A stretch of DNA of 64,000 nucleotides from Paenibacillus sp. (GTDB taxonomy: Bacteria > Bacillota > Bacilli > Paenibacillales > YIM-B00363). This document shows positions 44,507-53,459 of this stretch, one piece after another (position 1 is the first letter of the stretch; each line of letters starts with the position of its first letter). Made by a program: the position numbers and the translations under genes. The notes under the pieces are model-generated. The model searched no databases and was not told the origin of the DNA. It saw only the letters and a list, made by a program, of their open reading frames with translations. Location: the NCBI RefSeq assembly GCF_031177825.1, contig NZ_JAPSKE010000016.1, positions 39,774-103,773 of the forward strand. Reading direction: 5' to 3'.

Positions 44507-44671
44507 ATTCCTTTTTCCGCATAATGGGTTTGGGCTTTCATACTACACACTATGTAGTCGCCTACGGTTTGGTATAGACGGGTGCCCGGTTTCCAAAAAG
44601 GTTATGGGCGTGTTACTATAGAACTGTACAATGTTAAAGCGTTAATGTCCGACCGAGGGGGACTCAATCCG

Positions 44672-44962
44672 ATGCAATTAAAGAAGCTGAACGATAAATC
44701 GATCGACCAGCTGTTCGAAGCGGTGTTGACCTTGAAGAACCTCGAGGAATGCTATACGTTCTTCGACGACCTGTGCACGATCAACGAAATCCAGTCGTTG
44801 TCCCAGCGGTTAGAAGTGGCGCGGATGCTTCGCAAGGGCAGTACGTACAACCAGATCGAGACGGAAACCGGCGCGAGCACGGCGACGATCTCCCGGGTGA
44901 AGCGATGCCTCAACTACGGCAACGACGGCTATAAGATGACGCTGGAGCGGCTGGGACGGTAG
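44672..44962 (+). CDS. yerC: YerC/YecD TrpR-like DNA-binding protein
   Basis: A 96-residue TrpR-superfamily protein: LNDKSIDQLFEAVLTLKNLEECYTFFDDLCTINEIQSLSQRLEVARML followed by the helix-turn-helix TYNQIETETGASTATISRVKRCLNYG. This is the conserved YerC text of Bacillales, and the length fits the family. The ATG at 44672 is chosen for CGAGGGGGA upstream; earlier in-frame ATGs at 44582 and 44645 lie before that site. It is 7 bases from the CbiX-like gene, forming the head of a rightward operon. Regulatory targets are not known from the sequence. Confidence 0.9.
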   Translation: MQLKKLNDKSIDQLFEAVLTLKNLEECYTFFDDLCTINEIQSLSQRLEVARMLRKGSTYNQIETETGASTATISRVKRCLNYGNDGYKMTLERLGR

Positions 44963-44969
44963 ATTCGCG

Positions 44970-45764
44970 ATGATCGGAGTATTGGTGATCAGTCACGGCT
45001 CGCGAAGCGCGGATTGGGTGCGGCTCGTGGACGAAGCGATCGAACCGCTGCGCGCGCGCGTTCCGTATCCGGTGTACGCGTCGTATTTGGAGCTGGTCGA
45101 AGGCCGGCTCATTCAGGACGGCATCGATGCGCTCGAAGCGCTCGGCGTGCGCGACCTGATCGTGCTGCCGCTGTTCGTCTCGTCGGGCAGCACGCATATC
45201 GAAGAAATCTCTTGGGCGCTCGGCGCGAAGGCGACGTGCCGATTCGAGACGGATCTGACCCCGTTCCGGGTGTCGGCCCGTGTTTCTCTGTGCGCGCCGA
45301 TCGACGCGGACGAAGACGTTATTGAGATTTTGTATGAGAAAATGTTACCCCTTTCACGTCATCCTTCGGACGAGCTCGTCTTGGTCGTCGGTCACGGCAG
45401 CGTGCTCAAGGGGTTTCATCGCGTCTGGCGCGATTGTCTGGAGCGCGCGGCGGAGCGGCTTCGCGTCCGCGGCGGCTTCGCGGCGGCGGACGCCGTCATG
45501 CTGCTGCCGGATCAAGTCGAGTGGAAGCTTCGGCGGTGGCGCCGTCGTCGTCCGGAGTTGAAGCCGATCGTCGCGCCGATGTTCGTAAGCGAAGGTTATT
45601 TTACAGATAAAGTCATACCGACCCGATTCCACGGGTATGATGTTCGGTATAACGGTCGTTCGTTGCTGCCCCATCCGCTGCTGTCGCGATGGATGGCGCG
45701 GCGCGTCGAGGCGAAGGCGAAGGAGCTGGAAACAGATGGTCAAGCGAGCGAGACTCATCTATAA
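44970..45764 (+). CDS. CbiX-like sirohydrochlorin chelatase family protein
   Basis: A 264-residue protein with two CbiX-type halves. Each carries a catalytic-type His: GVLVISHGSRSADWVRLVDEA at the start and LVLVVGHGSVLKGFHRVWRDCLERAAERL at about 137. The text VEGRLIQDGIDALEALGVRDLIVLPLFVSSGSTHIEEI is also family-typical. The chelatase family inserts Co, Ni or Fe into tetrapyrroles, but no other tetrapyrrole gene is nearby, so the role may be different. The last 29 bases overlap the start of the DagK gene in another frame. Confidence 0.75.
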   Translation: MIGVLVISHGSRSADWVRLVDEAIEPLRARVPYPVYASYLELVEGRLIQDGIDALEALGVRDLIVLPLFVSSGSTHIEEISWALGAKATCRFETDLTPFRVSARVSLCAPIDADEDVIEILYEKMLPLSRHPSDELVLVVGHGSVLKGFHRVWRDCLERAAERLRVRGGFAAADAVMLLPDQVEWKLRRWRRRRPELKPIVAPMFVSEGYFTDKVIPTRFHGYDVRYNGRSLLPHPLLSRWMARRVEAKAKELETDGQASETHL

Positions 45765-46734
45765 TCCGACATCCGGGCGCGAAGAGATGCGGCGGCGTCT
45801 GCCGGACGTGCTTCAGCGGCTCGAGGGCTATGGGTTCGAGACGTCGACGCATGCGACGATCGGCGAGGGCGACGCGCGGCTGGCTGCCGCCGAAGCGGCG
45901 CGCCGCGGCTTCGACATCGTCGTCGCGGCCGGCGGCGACGGCACGCTCAACGAGGTCGTCAGCGGCCTCGCGGAGCTGGAGCGCCGCCCGCCGCTCGGCG
46001 TGCTGCCGCTCGGGACGACGAACGATCTCGCGCGGGCGCTCGGCATTCCGCGGTCCTGGGAGGCGGCGATCGACTTGATCGCCGAAGGGTATGTGAAGCC
46101 GATCGATATCGGACAGGTCAATCAGCGGTATTTCGTCAATATCGCGGGCGGCGGCTCGCTGACGGAATTGACGTACGAGGTGCCGAGCAAGATGAAGACG
46201 ATGCTCGGGCAGCTCGCTTATTATATGAAGGGATTCGAAAAGCTGCCCCGCCTTCGTCCGATTCGGATGAAGGTGACGACGGACGAGGCGACGTTCGAGG
46301 ACGAGTATATGATCTTCCTCATCGCCAACTCGAACTCCGTCGGCGGCTTCGAAAAGCTGGCGCCGGACGCGGCGATCGACGACGGCTACATGGACGCGTT
46401 CTTCCTGAAGCGTTGTACGCTGGCGGATTTCATCCGCCTCGCCACGATGGTCGTGCGCGGGGAGCGGGTGCAGGATCCGCTGCTCGTCCAATTCCGATCG
46501 AAGCGGATCGCGATCGAGTCGCCGGACTACGTGCAGCTGAACCTCGACGGGGAGTTCGGCGGCACGCTGCCGTGCGACATCTCCGTGCTGCCGAAGCACG
46601 TCGGCGTCTTCGTCGATCCGACGGGGCGCTCGAGCTATCATCGGCAGGCCGGCTCCGGCGGCAGCGCCGTCACGGTACACCCGACGGGCACGCCGGGAGC
46701 GTTGGGACAATCAAGCAATGGAGTGGAAGGATAA
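45736..46734 (+). CDS. dagK: Diacylglycerol/lipid kinase (DagK)
   Basis: A 332-residue cytoplasmic lipid kinase. N-terminal IYNPTSGREEMRRRLPDVL, then the nucleotide-binding AAGGDGTLNEVVSGLAE and LPLGTTNDLARALGIP at about residues 55-100, and the C-terminal beta-sandwich with ANSNSVGGFEKLAPDAAIDDGYMD and LNLDGEFGG. Phosphorylates diacylglycerol to recycle it for phospholipid and lipoteichoic acid turnover. The ATG at 45736 follows AAGGAGCTGG and overlaps the CbiX-like gene; the RlmD-like gene starts 3 bases after it ends. In Bacillales, dagK and the rRNA methyltransferase gene are often adjacent, which supports both calls. Confidence 0.9.
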   Translation: MVKRARLIYNPTSGREEMRRRLPDVLQRLEGYGFETSTHATIGEGDARLAAAEAARRGFDIVVAAGGDGTLNEVVSGLAELERRPPLGVLPLGTTNDLARALGIPRSWEAAIDLIAEGYVKPIDIGQVNQRYFVNIAGGGSLTELTYEVPSKMKTMLGQLAYYMKGFEKLPRLRPIRMKVTTDEATFEDEYMIFLIANSNSVGGFEKLAPDAAIDDGYMDAFFLKRCTLADFIRLATMVVRGERVQDPLLVQFRSKRIAIESPDYVQLNLDGEFGGTLPCDISVLPKHVGVFVDPTGRSSYHRQAGSGGSAVTVHPTGTPGALGQSSNGVEG

Positions 46735-46737
46735 CGC

Positions 46738-48249
46738 GTGAGAACGAAACGATATCCGGCGGGGAATCGCCGGAACACAACAACCGCATCATCGAAGCCT
46801 ACGGGCGACGCGGCGCGACGGGAGCTTCCCGTCGCGCTTCATGACGTCATCGAGCTGGACATCGTCGGCTTGGCGCACGAAGGGGAGGGCGTCGGCCGGC
46901 ACGAGGGCTTCACGCTGTTCGTGCCGGGCGCGCTGCCCGGGGAGCGGGTGCGCGCGCGGGCGACGGAGCTGCGGAAGAACTTCGGCCGGGCGGAGCTGCT
47001 CGAGGTGCTTGCGGCGAGCCCCGATCGGGTGGCGGCGCCCTGCGCGGTGTATGCGCGGTGCGGCGGCTGCCAACTGCAGCACTTCGCGTACGGCGCGCAG
47101 CTGCGGTGGAAGCGGCAGCTCGTCGTCGACGCCTTGGAGCGGATCGGGAAGCTGCGGGTCGCGCCGTCGCCGGCCGCTTCTTCGGTCGCCGGGAACGGCA
47201 GAATTCTCGTGCATCCCGTCCTCGGCATGGACGACCCGTGGCGGTATCGCAACAAGGCGCAGGTGCCGATCGGGTTCGATCTCGAGGAGGGCGGCCTCGT
47301 CGGCGGCTTCTACGAGCAGGGCTCGCATCGGATCGTCTCGACGGACGCTTGTCTTATCCAGCACGAGCGCAACGACGATGCGGTGCTGGCGGCGAAGCGC
47401 ATCGCGCGCGAGATCGGCATCGAGGCGTACGACGAGAAGTCGCGCTCGGGCTGGCTGCGCCACGTCGTCGCGAAGGTGTCGTTCGCGACGGGCGAGATGA
47501 TGCTCGTGCTCGTCGGCACGACGCGGTCCGTCGACGGGCTGGACGCCCTCGTCGCCCGGCTGCGGGACGAGCTACCGCATGTCGTCAGCATTTGCCTCAA
47601 CGTGAACCCCGATGAGACGAGCGCCGTCTTCGGACGGGAGACGGCGACGTTATGGGGGGCGGATGTCATTTTCGATCGCATCGGTGGGATCCGGTTCGCC
47701 ATCTCGGCGCGCTCGTTCTATCAGGTCAACCCGGTGCAGACGGAGCGGCTGTACGGCAAAGCGCTGGAGTACGCGGCGCTCGAAGGCGGGGAGACCGTGA
47801 TCGACGCTTATTGCGGCATCGGCACGATCTCGCTGTTCCTGGCGCGGTCCGCCCGCCAGGTGTACGGCGTCGAGCTCATCTCCGACGCCGTCCTCGACGC
47901 CCGCGCCAATGCGCGGCTGAACGACATCGACAACGCCGACTTCGCCGTCGGCCGCGCCGAGGTCGTTCTGCCCGCGTGGCGCGAGCAGGGCATCGACGCC
48001 GACGTCATCGTCGTCGACCCTCCGCGCAAGGGCTGCGACTCTGCCCTGCTGGACACGCTCGTCGCGATGCGCCCCGAGCGAATCGTTTACGTGTCGTGCA
48101 ATCCCGCCACGCTGGCCCGCGACCTCGCCGCGCTCGAGGCCGGCGGCTTCCGTACCGTCGAGGTGCAGCCGGTGGACATGTTCCCGCATACGGGGCATGT
48201 GGAGTGCGTCTCGCAGTTAGTCTTAAAAGAAGAAGCAGGCTCCCGATAA
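46738..48249 (+). CDS. rlmD: 23S rRNA (uracil-C5)-methyltransferase, RlmD/RlmCD type
   Basis: A 503-residue AdoMet-dependent m5U methyltransferase; GTG start. A basic, poorly conserved tail of about 35 residues precedes the TRAM domain (IVGLAHEGEGVGRHEGFTLFVPGALPGE). The Fe-S Cys cluster is CAVYARCGGCQLQH. The methyltransferase core has VIDAYCGIGTISLFLA, VVDPPRKGCD and the catalytic Cys in IVYVSCNPATLARDL, ending DMFPHTGHVECVSQL. Bacillus relatives (RlmCD) modify two 23S uridines. A 27-base stretch of its end (48177-48203) recurs exactly at 62229-62255 in a gene remnant. Confidence 0.9.
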   Translation: MRTKRYPAGNRRNTTTASSKPTGDAARRELPVALHDVIELDIVGLAHEGEGVGRHEGFTLFVPGALPGERVRARATELRKNFGRAELLEVLAASPDRVAAPCAVYARCGGCQLQHFAYGAQLRWKRQLVVDALERIGKLRVAPSPAASSVAGNGRILVHPVLGMDDPWRYRNKAQVPIGFDLEEGGLVGGFYEQGSHRIVSTDACLIQHERNDDAVLAAKRIAREIGIEAYDEKSRSGWLRHVVAKVSFATGEMMLVLVGTTRSVDGLDALVARLRDELPHVVSICLNVNPDETSAVFGRETATLWGADVIFDRIGGIRFAISARSFYQVNPVQTERLYGKALEYAALEGGETVIDAYCGIGTISLFLARSARQVYGVELISDAVLDARANARLNDIDNADFAVGRAEVVLPAWREQGIDADVIVVDPPRKGCDSALLDTLVAMRPERIVYVSCNPATLARDLAALEAGGFRTVEVQPVDMFPHTGHVECVSQLVLKEEAGSR

Positions 48250-48266
48250 GGGACAGCCTGCTTCTT
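48230..48266 (+). terminator. Terminator overlapping the end of the RlmD-like gene
   Basis: AAGAAGCAGGCT and AGCCTGCTTCTT arms around 13 bases that include the stop codon, followed by TTCAGTT. On the minus strand it also lies directly beyond the stop of the fragment at 48268. Confidence 0.75.
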
Positions 48267-48267
48267 T

Positions 48268-48411
48268 TCAGTTGTTTGGAGCGGAGAAGCGGTAATGAAC
48301 GCGGAATCCCGTCTTCTCGAACTTCAATTCGATGTTATCTGCAACATTTTCGTGTTTGAATTCAGAAACCAGCTCATTTTTCTTTAAGTCTAACTTATCG
48401 AGTTCCGTTTT
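48268..48411 (-). pseudogene. C-terminal remnant of an unidentified gene at the island edge
   Basis: A 47-codon open stretch on the minus strand ending in TGA at 48268: text KLDLKKNELVSEFKHENVAD followed by NIELKFEKTGFRVHYRFSAPNN. It has no start codon and lies in frame with, and directly after, the HxlR stop codon. It shares the RlmD terminator hairpin, as a convergent gene would. Its amphipathic beta-like pattern and more balanced codon use look like real coding sequence. Best explained as the 3' end of a resident gene cut off by insertion of the AT-rich block. I do not recognise the family. Confidence 0.45.
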
Positions 48412-48762
48412 TTACTTATTAGAATCTTTTCCTAAAAATTCTCTAAAATTATCTCCCCAATCACAAATGGAAGTTACAACAGGTTCAAGGAGTAAACCAA
48501 TTTCACTTAGTTGATACTCCACTTTAGGAGGGACAACCGGGTATACAACTCTAGTAATTATTCCATCTTCTTCTAATTCCCTTAATTGTCTAATTAACAT
48601 ACGTTGGTTGACATCGGTAAGGTATATTTGTATTTCACTTAACCTTAATGGAGACTGTTGGAGCAAACACCATATAATCGCTATTTTCCAACGTCCACCA
48701 ATAACTGATAGAGCCAAATCTTTGCTAGTGAAAAAAGTTTTTTCTTTATAATGAATCACCAT
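48412..48762 (-). CDS. HxlR-family transcription regulator
   Basis: A 116-residue winged-helix regulator of the HxlR type: ALSVIGGRWKIAIIWCLLQQSPLRLSEIQIYLTDVNQRMLIRQLRELEEDGIITRVVYPVVPPKVEYQLSEIG is the full family core. No Cys is placed as in the aldehyde-sensing Cys11 of B. subtilis HxlR, so its mode of sensing is unclear; the only cysteines are internal. Related HxlR proteins control formaldehyde detoxification genes. It diverges from the formaldehyde dehydrogenase gene across 123 bases that hold both promoters. The DNA is strikingly AT-rich compared with the surroundings. Confidence 0.85.
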   Translation of the reverse strand: MVIHYKEKTFFTSKDLALSVIGGRWKIAIIWCLLQQSPLRLSEIQIYLTDVNQRMLIRQLRELEEDGIITRVVYPVVPPKVEYQLSEIGLLLEPVVTSICDWGDNFREFLGKDSNK

Positions 48763-48775
48763 ATATTACCTCCAA

Positions 48776-48835
48776 TTTATATTGACATCTTGTTTATAGT
48801 GACAAAAACGTCAGTATTGTTCGATAAAGTATAGT
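48776..48835. promoter_or_regulatory. Divergent promoter region of hxlR and the formaldehyde dehydrogenase gene
   Basis: Minus strand: TTGTCA (48805-48800), 18 bases, TATAAA (48781-48776) drives hxlR. Plus strand: TATAGT at 48830 is a likely -10 for the dehydrogenase gene. TGAC-N6-GTCA at 48800-48813 overlaps the hxlR -35 and lies just upstream of the plus-strand promoter; it is the natural operator candidate. Confidence 0.5.
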
Positions 48836-48855
48836 GTGTAATTATGAAAAAGTAA

Positions 48856-50001
<1,146 letters not shown>

Positions 50002-50005
50002 GAAA

Positions 50006-50839
50006 GTGAGTCTTAAACTTATTGAAAAACATCGCTCTTTTGGCGGAGAACAATGTAAGTACCGCCATTATTCAGAAGTCTTACAATGTGATATGACATT
50101 TAGTATCTACTTGCCATCAAATAAAGAAATGAAAAAAATCCCTCTTATTTGGTGGTTATCTGGTTTAACTTGTACAGATGATAATTTTAGTCAAAAAAGC
50201 GGATTCCAAAGATTGGCTGAAAAATACCAAGTGGCAGTCATGATTCCAGATACTTCACCACGTGGAGAACATGTTGCTGATGATGAAGCATGGGACCTTG
50301 GACAAGGTGCAGGTTTTTATTTAAATGCCGCGCAAGATCCATGGGCAAAGCATTATCACATGTATACGTATATAGTAGATGAATTAACTGCCATTGCGTC
50401 AACTTTGGTACCTCATTTTTCAGGAGAAGAAAGTATAATGGGTCACTCCATGGGAGGACATGGCGCTTTAGTGATTGGTATGAAAAATGCTGACAGATTC
50501 AAAGCGATTTCTGCCTTTTCTCCTATTTCAAGTCCAAGTGAAGTCCCATGGGGAATAAAAGCTTTCTCAACTTATTTAGGTGAAGATAAAGCTTCCTGGA
50601 AAGAATGGGATGCTTCAGAACTGGTCAAAGAAGATGGTATGCCGCCTATTCTCATTACGCAGGGAACTCAAGACGAGTTTTATCCAAAACAATTAGATGA
50701 AGCTTGTTTTTTAAAGAATGCTCAGGAAAATAACGGAGTAGTTAACTACAACAAGGTTGAAGGGTATGATCACAGCTATTTCTTTATTTCTACTTTCTTA
50801 GAGGAACATTTCGCTTTTCATATGGAGTACTTAAGATAA
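50006..50839 (+). CDS. frmB: S-formylglutathione hydrolase
   Basis: A 277-residue serine hydrolase (esterase D family) that releases formate and glutathione from S-formylglutathione. Opening LIEKHRSFGGEQCKYRHYSEVLQCDMTFSIYLP aligns with E. coli FrmB (LIEKHxSFGG). Nucleophile elbow GHSMGGHGALVIG; LTCTDDNF oxyanion region; C-terminal GYDHSYFFISTF carries the catalytic His. The GTG at 50006 is chosen because GGAGAGTG precedes it by six bases and the N-terminus then matches the family; an ATG at 49991 is an alternative that overlaps frmA. Ends in a strong terminator. Confidence 0.92.
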   Translation: MSLKLIEKHRSFGGEQCKYRHYSEVLQCDMTFSIYLPSNKEMKKIPLIWWLSGLTCTDDNFSQKSGFQRLAEKYQVAVMIPDTSPRGEHVADDEAWDLGQGAGFYLNAAQDPWAKHYHMYTYIVDELTAIASTLVPHFSGEESIMGHSMGGHGALVIGMKNADRFKAISAFSPISSPSEVPWGIKAFSTYLGEDKASWKEWDASELVKEDGMPPILITQGTQDEFYPKQLDEACFLKNAQENNGVVNYNKVEGYDHSYFFISTFLEEHFAFHMEYLR

Positions 50840-50851
50840 TTCTTTTTACGG

Positions 50852-50886
50852 AAAATATCCACATTGTAATTGAATGTGGATATTTT
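50852..50886 (+). terminator. Terminator of the frmAB operon
   Basis: AAAATATCCACATT and AATGTGGATATTTT, a perfect 14-base stem around 7 bases, running into TTTTTT. Confidence 0.85.
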
Positions 50887-50959
50887 TTGATAACTGCGTG
50901 TTGTTGTATTTTAAAGTTTATCTAAAAATAAGAAACGGTTTGAAGAAGGGGCGAGCTAA

Positions 50960-53251
50960 TTGGGAGTTACCGTTAAAACAGATTTTAAAAACATGTTAGT
51001 CAATGACCGGGTTAAACCATACTTATTCAAAGCCCGTTATGGAATTGAAAAAGAAAGTAAACGAGTTGACTTATCCGGGGATTTAGCGAATACGGATCAT
51101 CCTAAAAGTATTTCGGAGCGAGATGATCATCCGTATATTCAGCGGGATTTTTCAGAATTACAGATGGAAATCATCACACCTGTTACGGAAACATTAGAGG
51201 AACTGTTTAATTACTTAGCAGCGATCCATGATGTTGCTTATCGTTCAATGGGTAAGAATGAGATGCTTTGGCCCTTAAGTATGCCGCCAGGGTTACCAGA
51301 AAAAGAAGAAAATATCGTGATTGCAAAATTGAAAAGTGTTGAAGATGTTCAATATCGTCAATATTTATCTGAGTCTTATGGCCGCCGTAAACAAATGCTT
51401 TGTGGTGTTCATTTTAACTTTGAATTTGGCGATGAGTTCATTCAAGCGTTATTTAACGCTCAATCGGATATTAAAGATTATCGAGATTTTAAAACAGAGA
51501 TCTATCTAAAAGCCACAAGAAACTATTTACATTATCGATGGTTATTCACTTATTTTTATGGAGCTTCTCCTAGTAGTGAAAAGAATTTTTTTAAGGAAGA
51601 TTCTTTGCATGATGCTGTAAGAAGCATTCGAAGTAGCAAATATGGTTACACCAATTCGGATGATGTTCAAGTCTCATACAGCAGTATACAGAACTATCTA
51701 TCAGATCTTTCTTCTATGGTTCAAAAAGGGCTTCTATCAAAAGAAAAAGAATTTTATTCACCTGTCCGTTTAAGAGGCGGGCAACAAGTTTCAGAACTTG
51801 CGAATCGTGGTATTAAGTATATTGAATTACGCAATATCGATTTAAATCCATTTGAACCGTATGGAATCGGTTATGAGCAAGCAGAATTCCTCCATCTTTT
51901 CTTACTTTATTTACTATGGAAAGATGAAGGGGAAAATTGCGATGAGTGGGTAAAAATGGGGGATTCCTACAATGATGTAGTGGCTCTTGAGCATCCATTA
52001 GAACATACAAAATTCGAAAAAGATGCCGAGAATATGATTGATGAGATGGAACAATTGGTGCAAATCTTAGATTTGCCTATTACAGAAACGTTATTTGTTC
52101 ATCTGAGAGAAATGTTGATGGACCCAAGTAAGACTTTAGCGGGAAGACTTTATAGGGAAAGTGAAAAAAGCTGTCAAGTTCAAGTGGCTACGTCGATTGC
52201 TAAAGAAAATTATAATAAATCATGGGATAAGCCTTATCAATTAGCAGGATTTACTGATATGGAGTTGTCCACTCAGATTTTAATGTTTGATGCGATTCAA
52301 CAAGGAATCCAAGTAGAAATTTTGGATCGACAAGATCAATTTTTGAAGCTGAAATTAAAAGATCATGTTGAATATGTGAAAAATGCGAATATGACAAGTA
52401 AAGATAATTATGTATCCACTTTAATTATGGAAAATAAAACAGTCACAAAGAAAATTCTTCAGCAACATGGATTTCGTGTGCCGAAAGGTGAGGAATTTCA
52501 GACGATTGAACAGGCTTTACGTTTTTATAATCGCTTTTCCACCAAACCTTTTGTTGTGAAGCCGAAAACAACAAACTTTGGATTAGGAATTTCGATATTC
52601 AAAGAAGGCGCTAATGAAGAGGATTATCATAAAGCCATCGCTTTAGCATTTAAAGAAGACAATTCTATATTAATAGAAGAGTTTATTAAAGGAACAGAAT
52701 ATCGATTTTTTGTGTTGAATGATCAAGTTTATGCTGTTTTATTACGAATTCCTGCGAATGTTAAAGGCGACGGTAAACATACAATCGAAGAGTTAGTCAT
52801 GCAAAAGAATCGTGACCCGTTAAGAGGAAGAGGCCACCGGACACCTTTAGAAAGTATCCAGTTAGGTGAATTGGAGAAACTTATGCTTAAAGGTCAAGGA
52901 TATCAAGTTGATTCGATTCCTAAAAAGGATGAAATCATCTATCTGCGTGAAAACTCTAATATTAGTACAGGTGGAGACTCAATTGATGTAACAGATCAAA
53001 TTCCTGATGATTATAAAAAAATAGCAGTGGATGCAGTAGCTGCCCTTGGAGTTAAAATTTGTGGTATCGATTTGATAATTGAAAATACAGAAGTTCCTGC
53101 AGATAATAAAAATGCTTACGGAATTATTGAAGCAAACTTTAATCCATCCATGTATATGCATATCTATCCATATCAAGGAAAGTCTCGACGTTTAACTATG
53201 CATATCATACATTATTTATTCCCTGAACTATTACAAAGTCAGTCAAATTAG
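50960..53251 (+). CDS. gshF: Bifunctional glutamate-cysteine ligase / glutathione synthetase
   Basis: A 763-residue fusion that makes glutathione from Glu, Cys and Gly in two ATP-dependent steps. The N-terminal about 450 residues are a GshA-type ligase (RYGIEKESKRVDLSGDLA, QRDFSELQMEIITPVTET, QMLCGVHFNFEFGDEF). The C-terminal about 300 are an ATP-grasp domain (FVVKPKTTNFGLGISIF, LIEEFIKGTEYRFFVLND, then VAALGVKICGIDLIIE and YGIIEANFNPSMYMHI). TTG start after AGAAGGGGCGAGC. Typical of Gram-positive GshF/GshAB. Its presence is unusual in a bacillithiol-type lineage and explains how the FrmAB enzymes obtain their cofactor. Codon use matches the AT-rich island. Confidence 0.93.
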   Translation: MGVTVKTDFKNMLVNDRVKPYLFKARYGIEKESKRVDLSGDLANTDHPKSISERDDHPYIQRDFSELQMEIITPVTETLEELFNYLAAIHDVAYRSMGKNEMLWPLSMPPGLPEKEENIVIAKLKSVEDVQYRQYLSESYGRRKQMLCGVHFNFEFGDEFIQALFNAQSDIKDYRDFKTEIYLKATRNYLHYRWLFTYFYGASPSSEKNFFKEDSLHDAVRSIRSSKYGYTNSDDVQVSYSSIQNYLSDLSSMVQKGLLSKEKEFYSPVRLRGGQQVSELANRGIKYIELRNIDLNPFEPYGIGYEQAEFLHLFLLYLLWKDEGENCDEWVKMGDSYNDVVALEHPLEHTKFEKDAENMIDEMEQLVQILDLPITETLFVHLREMLMDPSKTLAGRLYRESEKSCQVQVATSIAKENYNKSWDKPYQLAGFTDMELSTQILMFDAIQQGIQVEILDRQDQFLKLKLKDHVEYVKNANMTSKDNYVSTLIMENKTVTKKILQQHGFRVPKGEEFQTIEQALRFYNRFSTKPFVVKPKTTNFGLGISIFKEGANEEDYHKAIALAFKEDNSILIEEFIKGTEYRFFVLNDQVYAVLLRIPANVKGDGKHTIEELVMQKNRDPLRGRGHRTPLESIQLGELEKLMLKGQGYQVDSIPKKDEIIYLRENSNISTGGDSIDVTDQIPDDYKKIAVDAVAALGVKICGIDLIIENTEVPADNKNAYGIIEANFNPSMYMHIYPYQGKSRRLTMHIIHYLFPELLQSQSN

Positions 53252-53325
53252 TGGTTTGCTGTCGTGACCGGGGATTTTAAGCCATGGCGGCTTGGTGGAA
53301 CTGAGGATGTTCTAACTGCGAAATA

Positions 53326-53366
53326 AGCCCACAACGCGATTCGCCCTCGCGCTGTGGGCTTTTTTT
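53326..53366 (+). terminator. Terminator at the right end of the AT-rich island
   Basis: AGCCCACA-x-CGCG and CGCG-x-TGTGGGCT arms around ATTCGCCCT, followed by TTTTTT. Its GC content and position, 75 bases after gshF, place it at the island boundary. Confidence 0.8.
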
Positions 53367-53459
53367 CGCTGCCGGTAACCGACCAAAGAACGGTTCGTGA
53401 TATGATGATTCAAGCGGAATATGAACCGGCATAGATTGTTATTTAAGGGGGAGTGAAAC

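Noticed and set aside
44970-45764. Part of a cobalamin or siroheme biosynthesis cluster
   Set aside because: No other tetrapyrrole gene is adjacent; neighbours are yerC, dagK and rlmD.
48268-48411. A C-terminal extension of HxlR reached by stop-codon read-through
   Set aside because: HxlR proteins normally end where the stop lies, and the tail has different codon use; a truncated neighbour is simpler.
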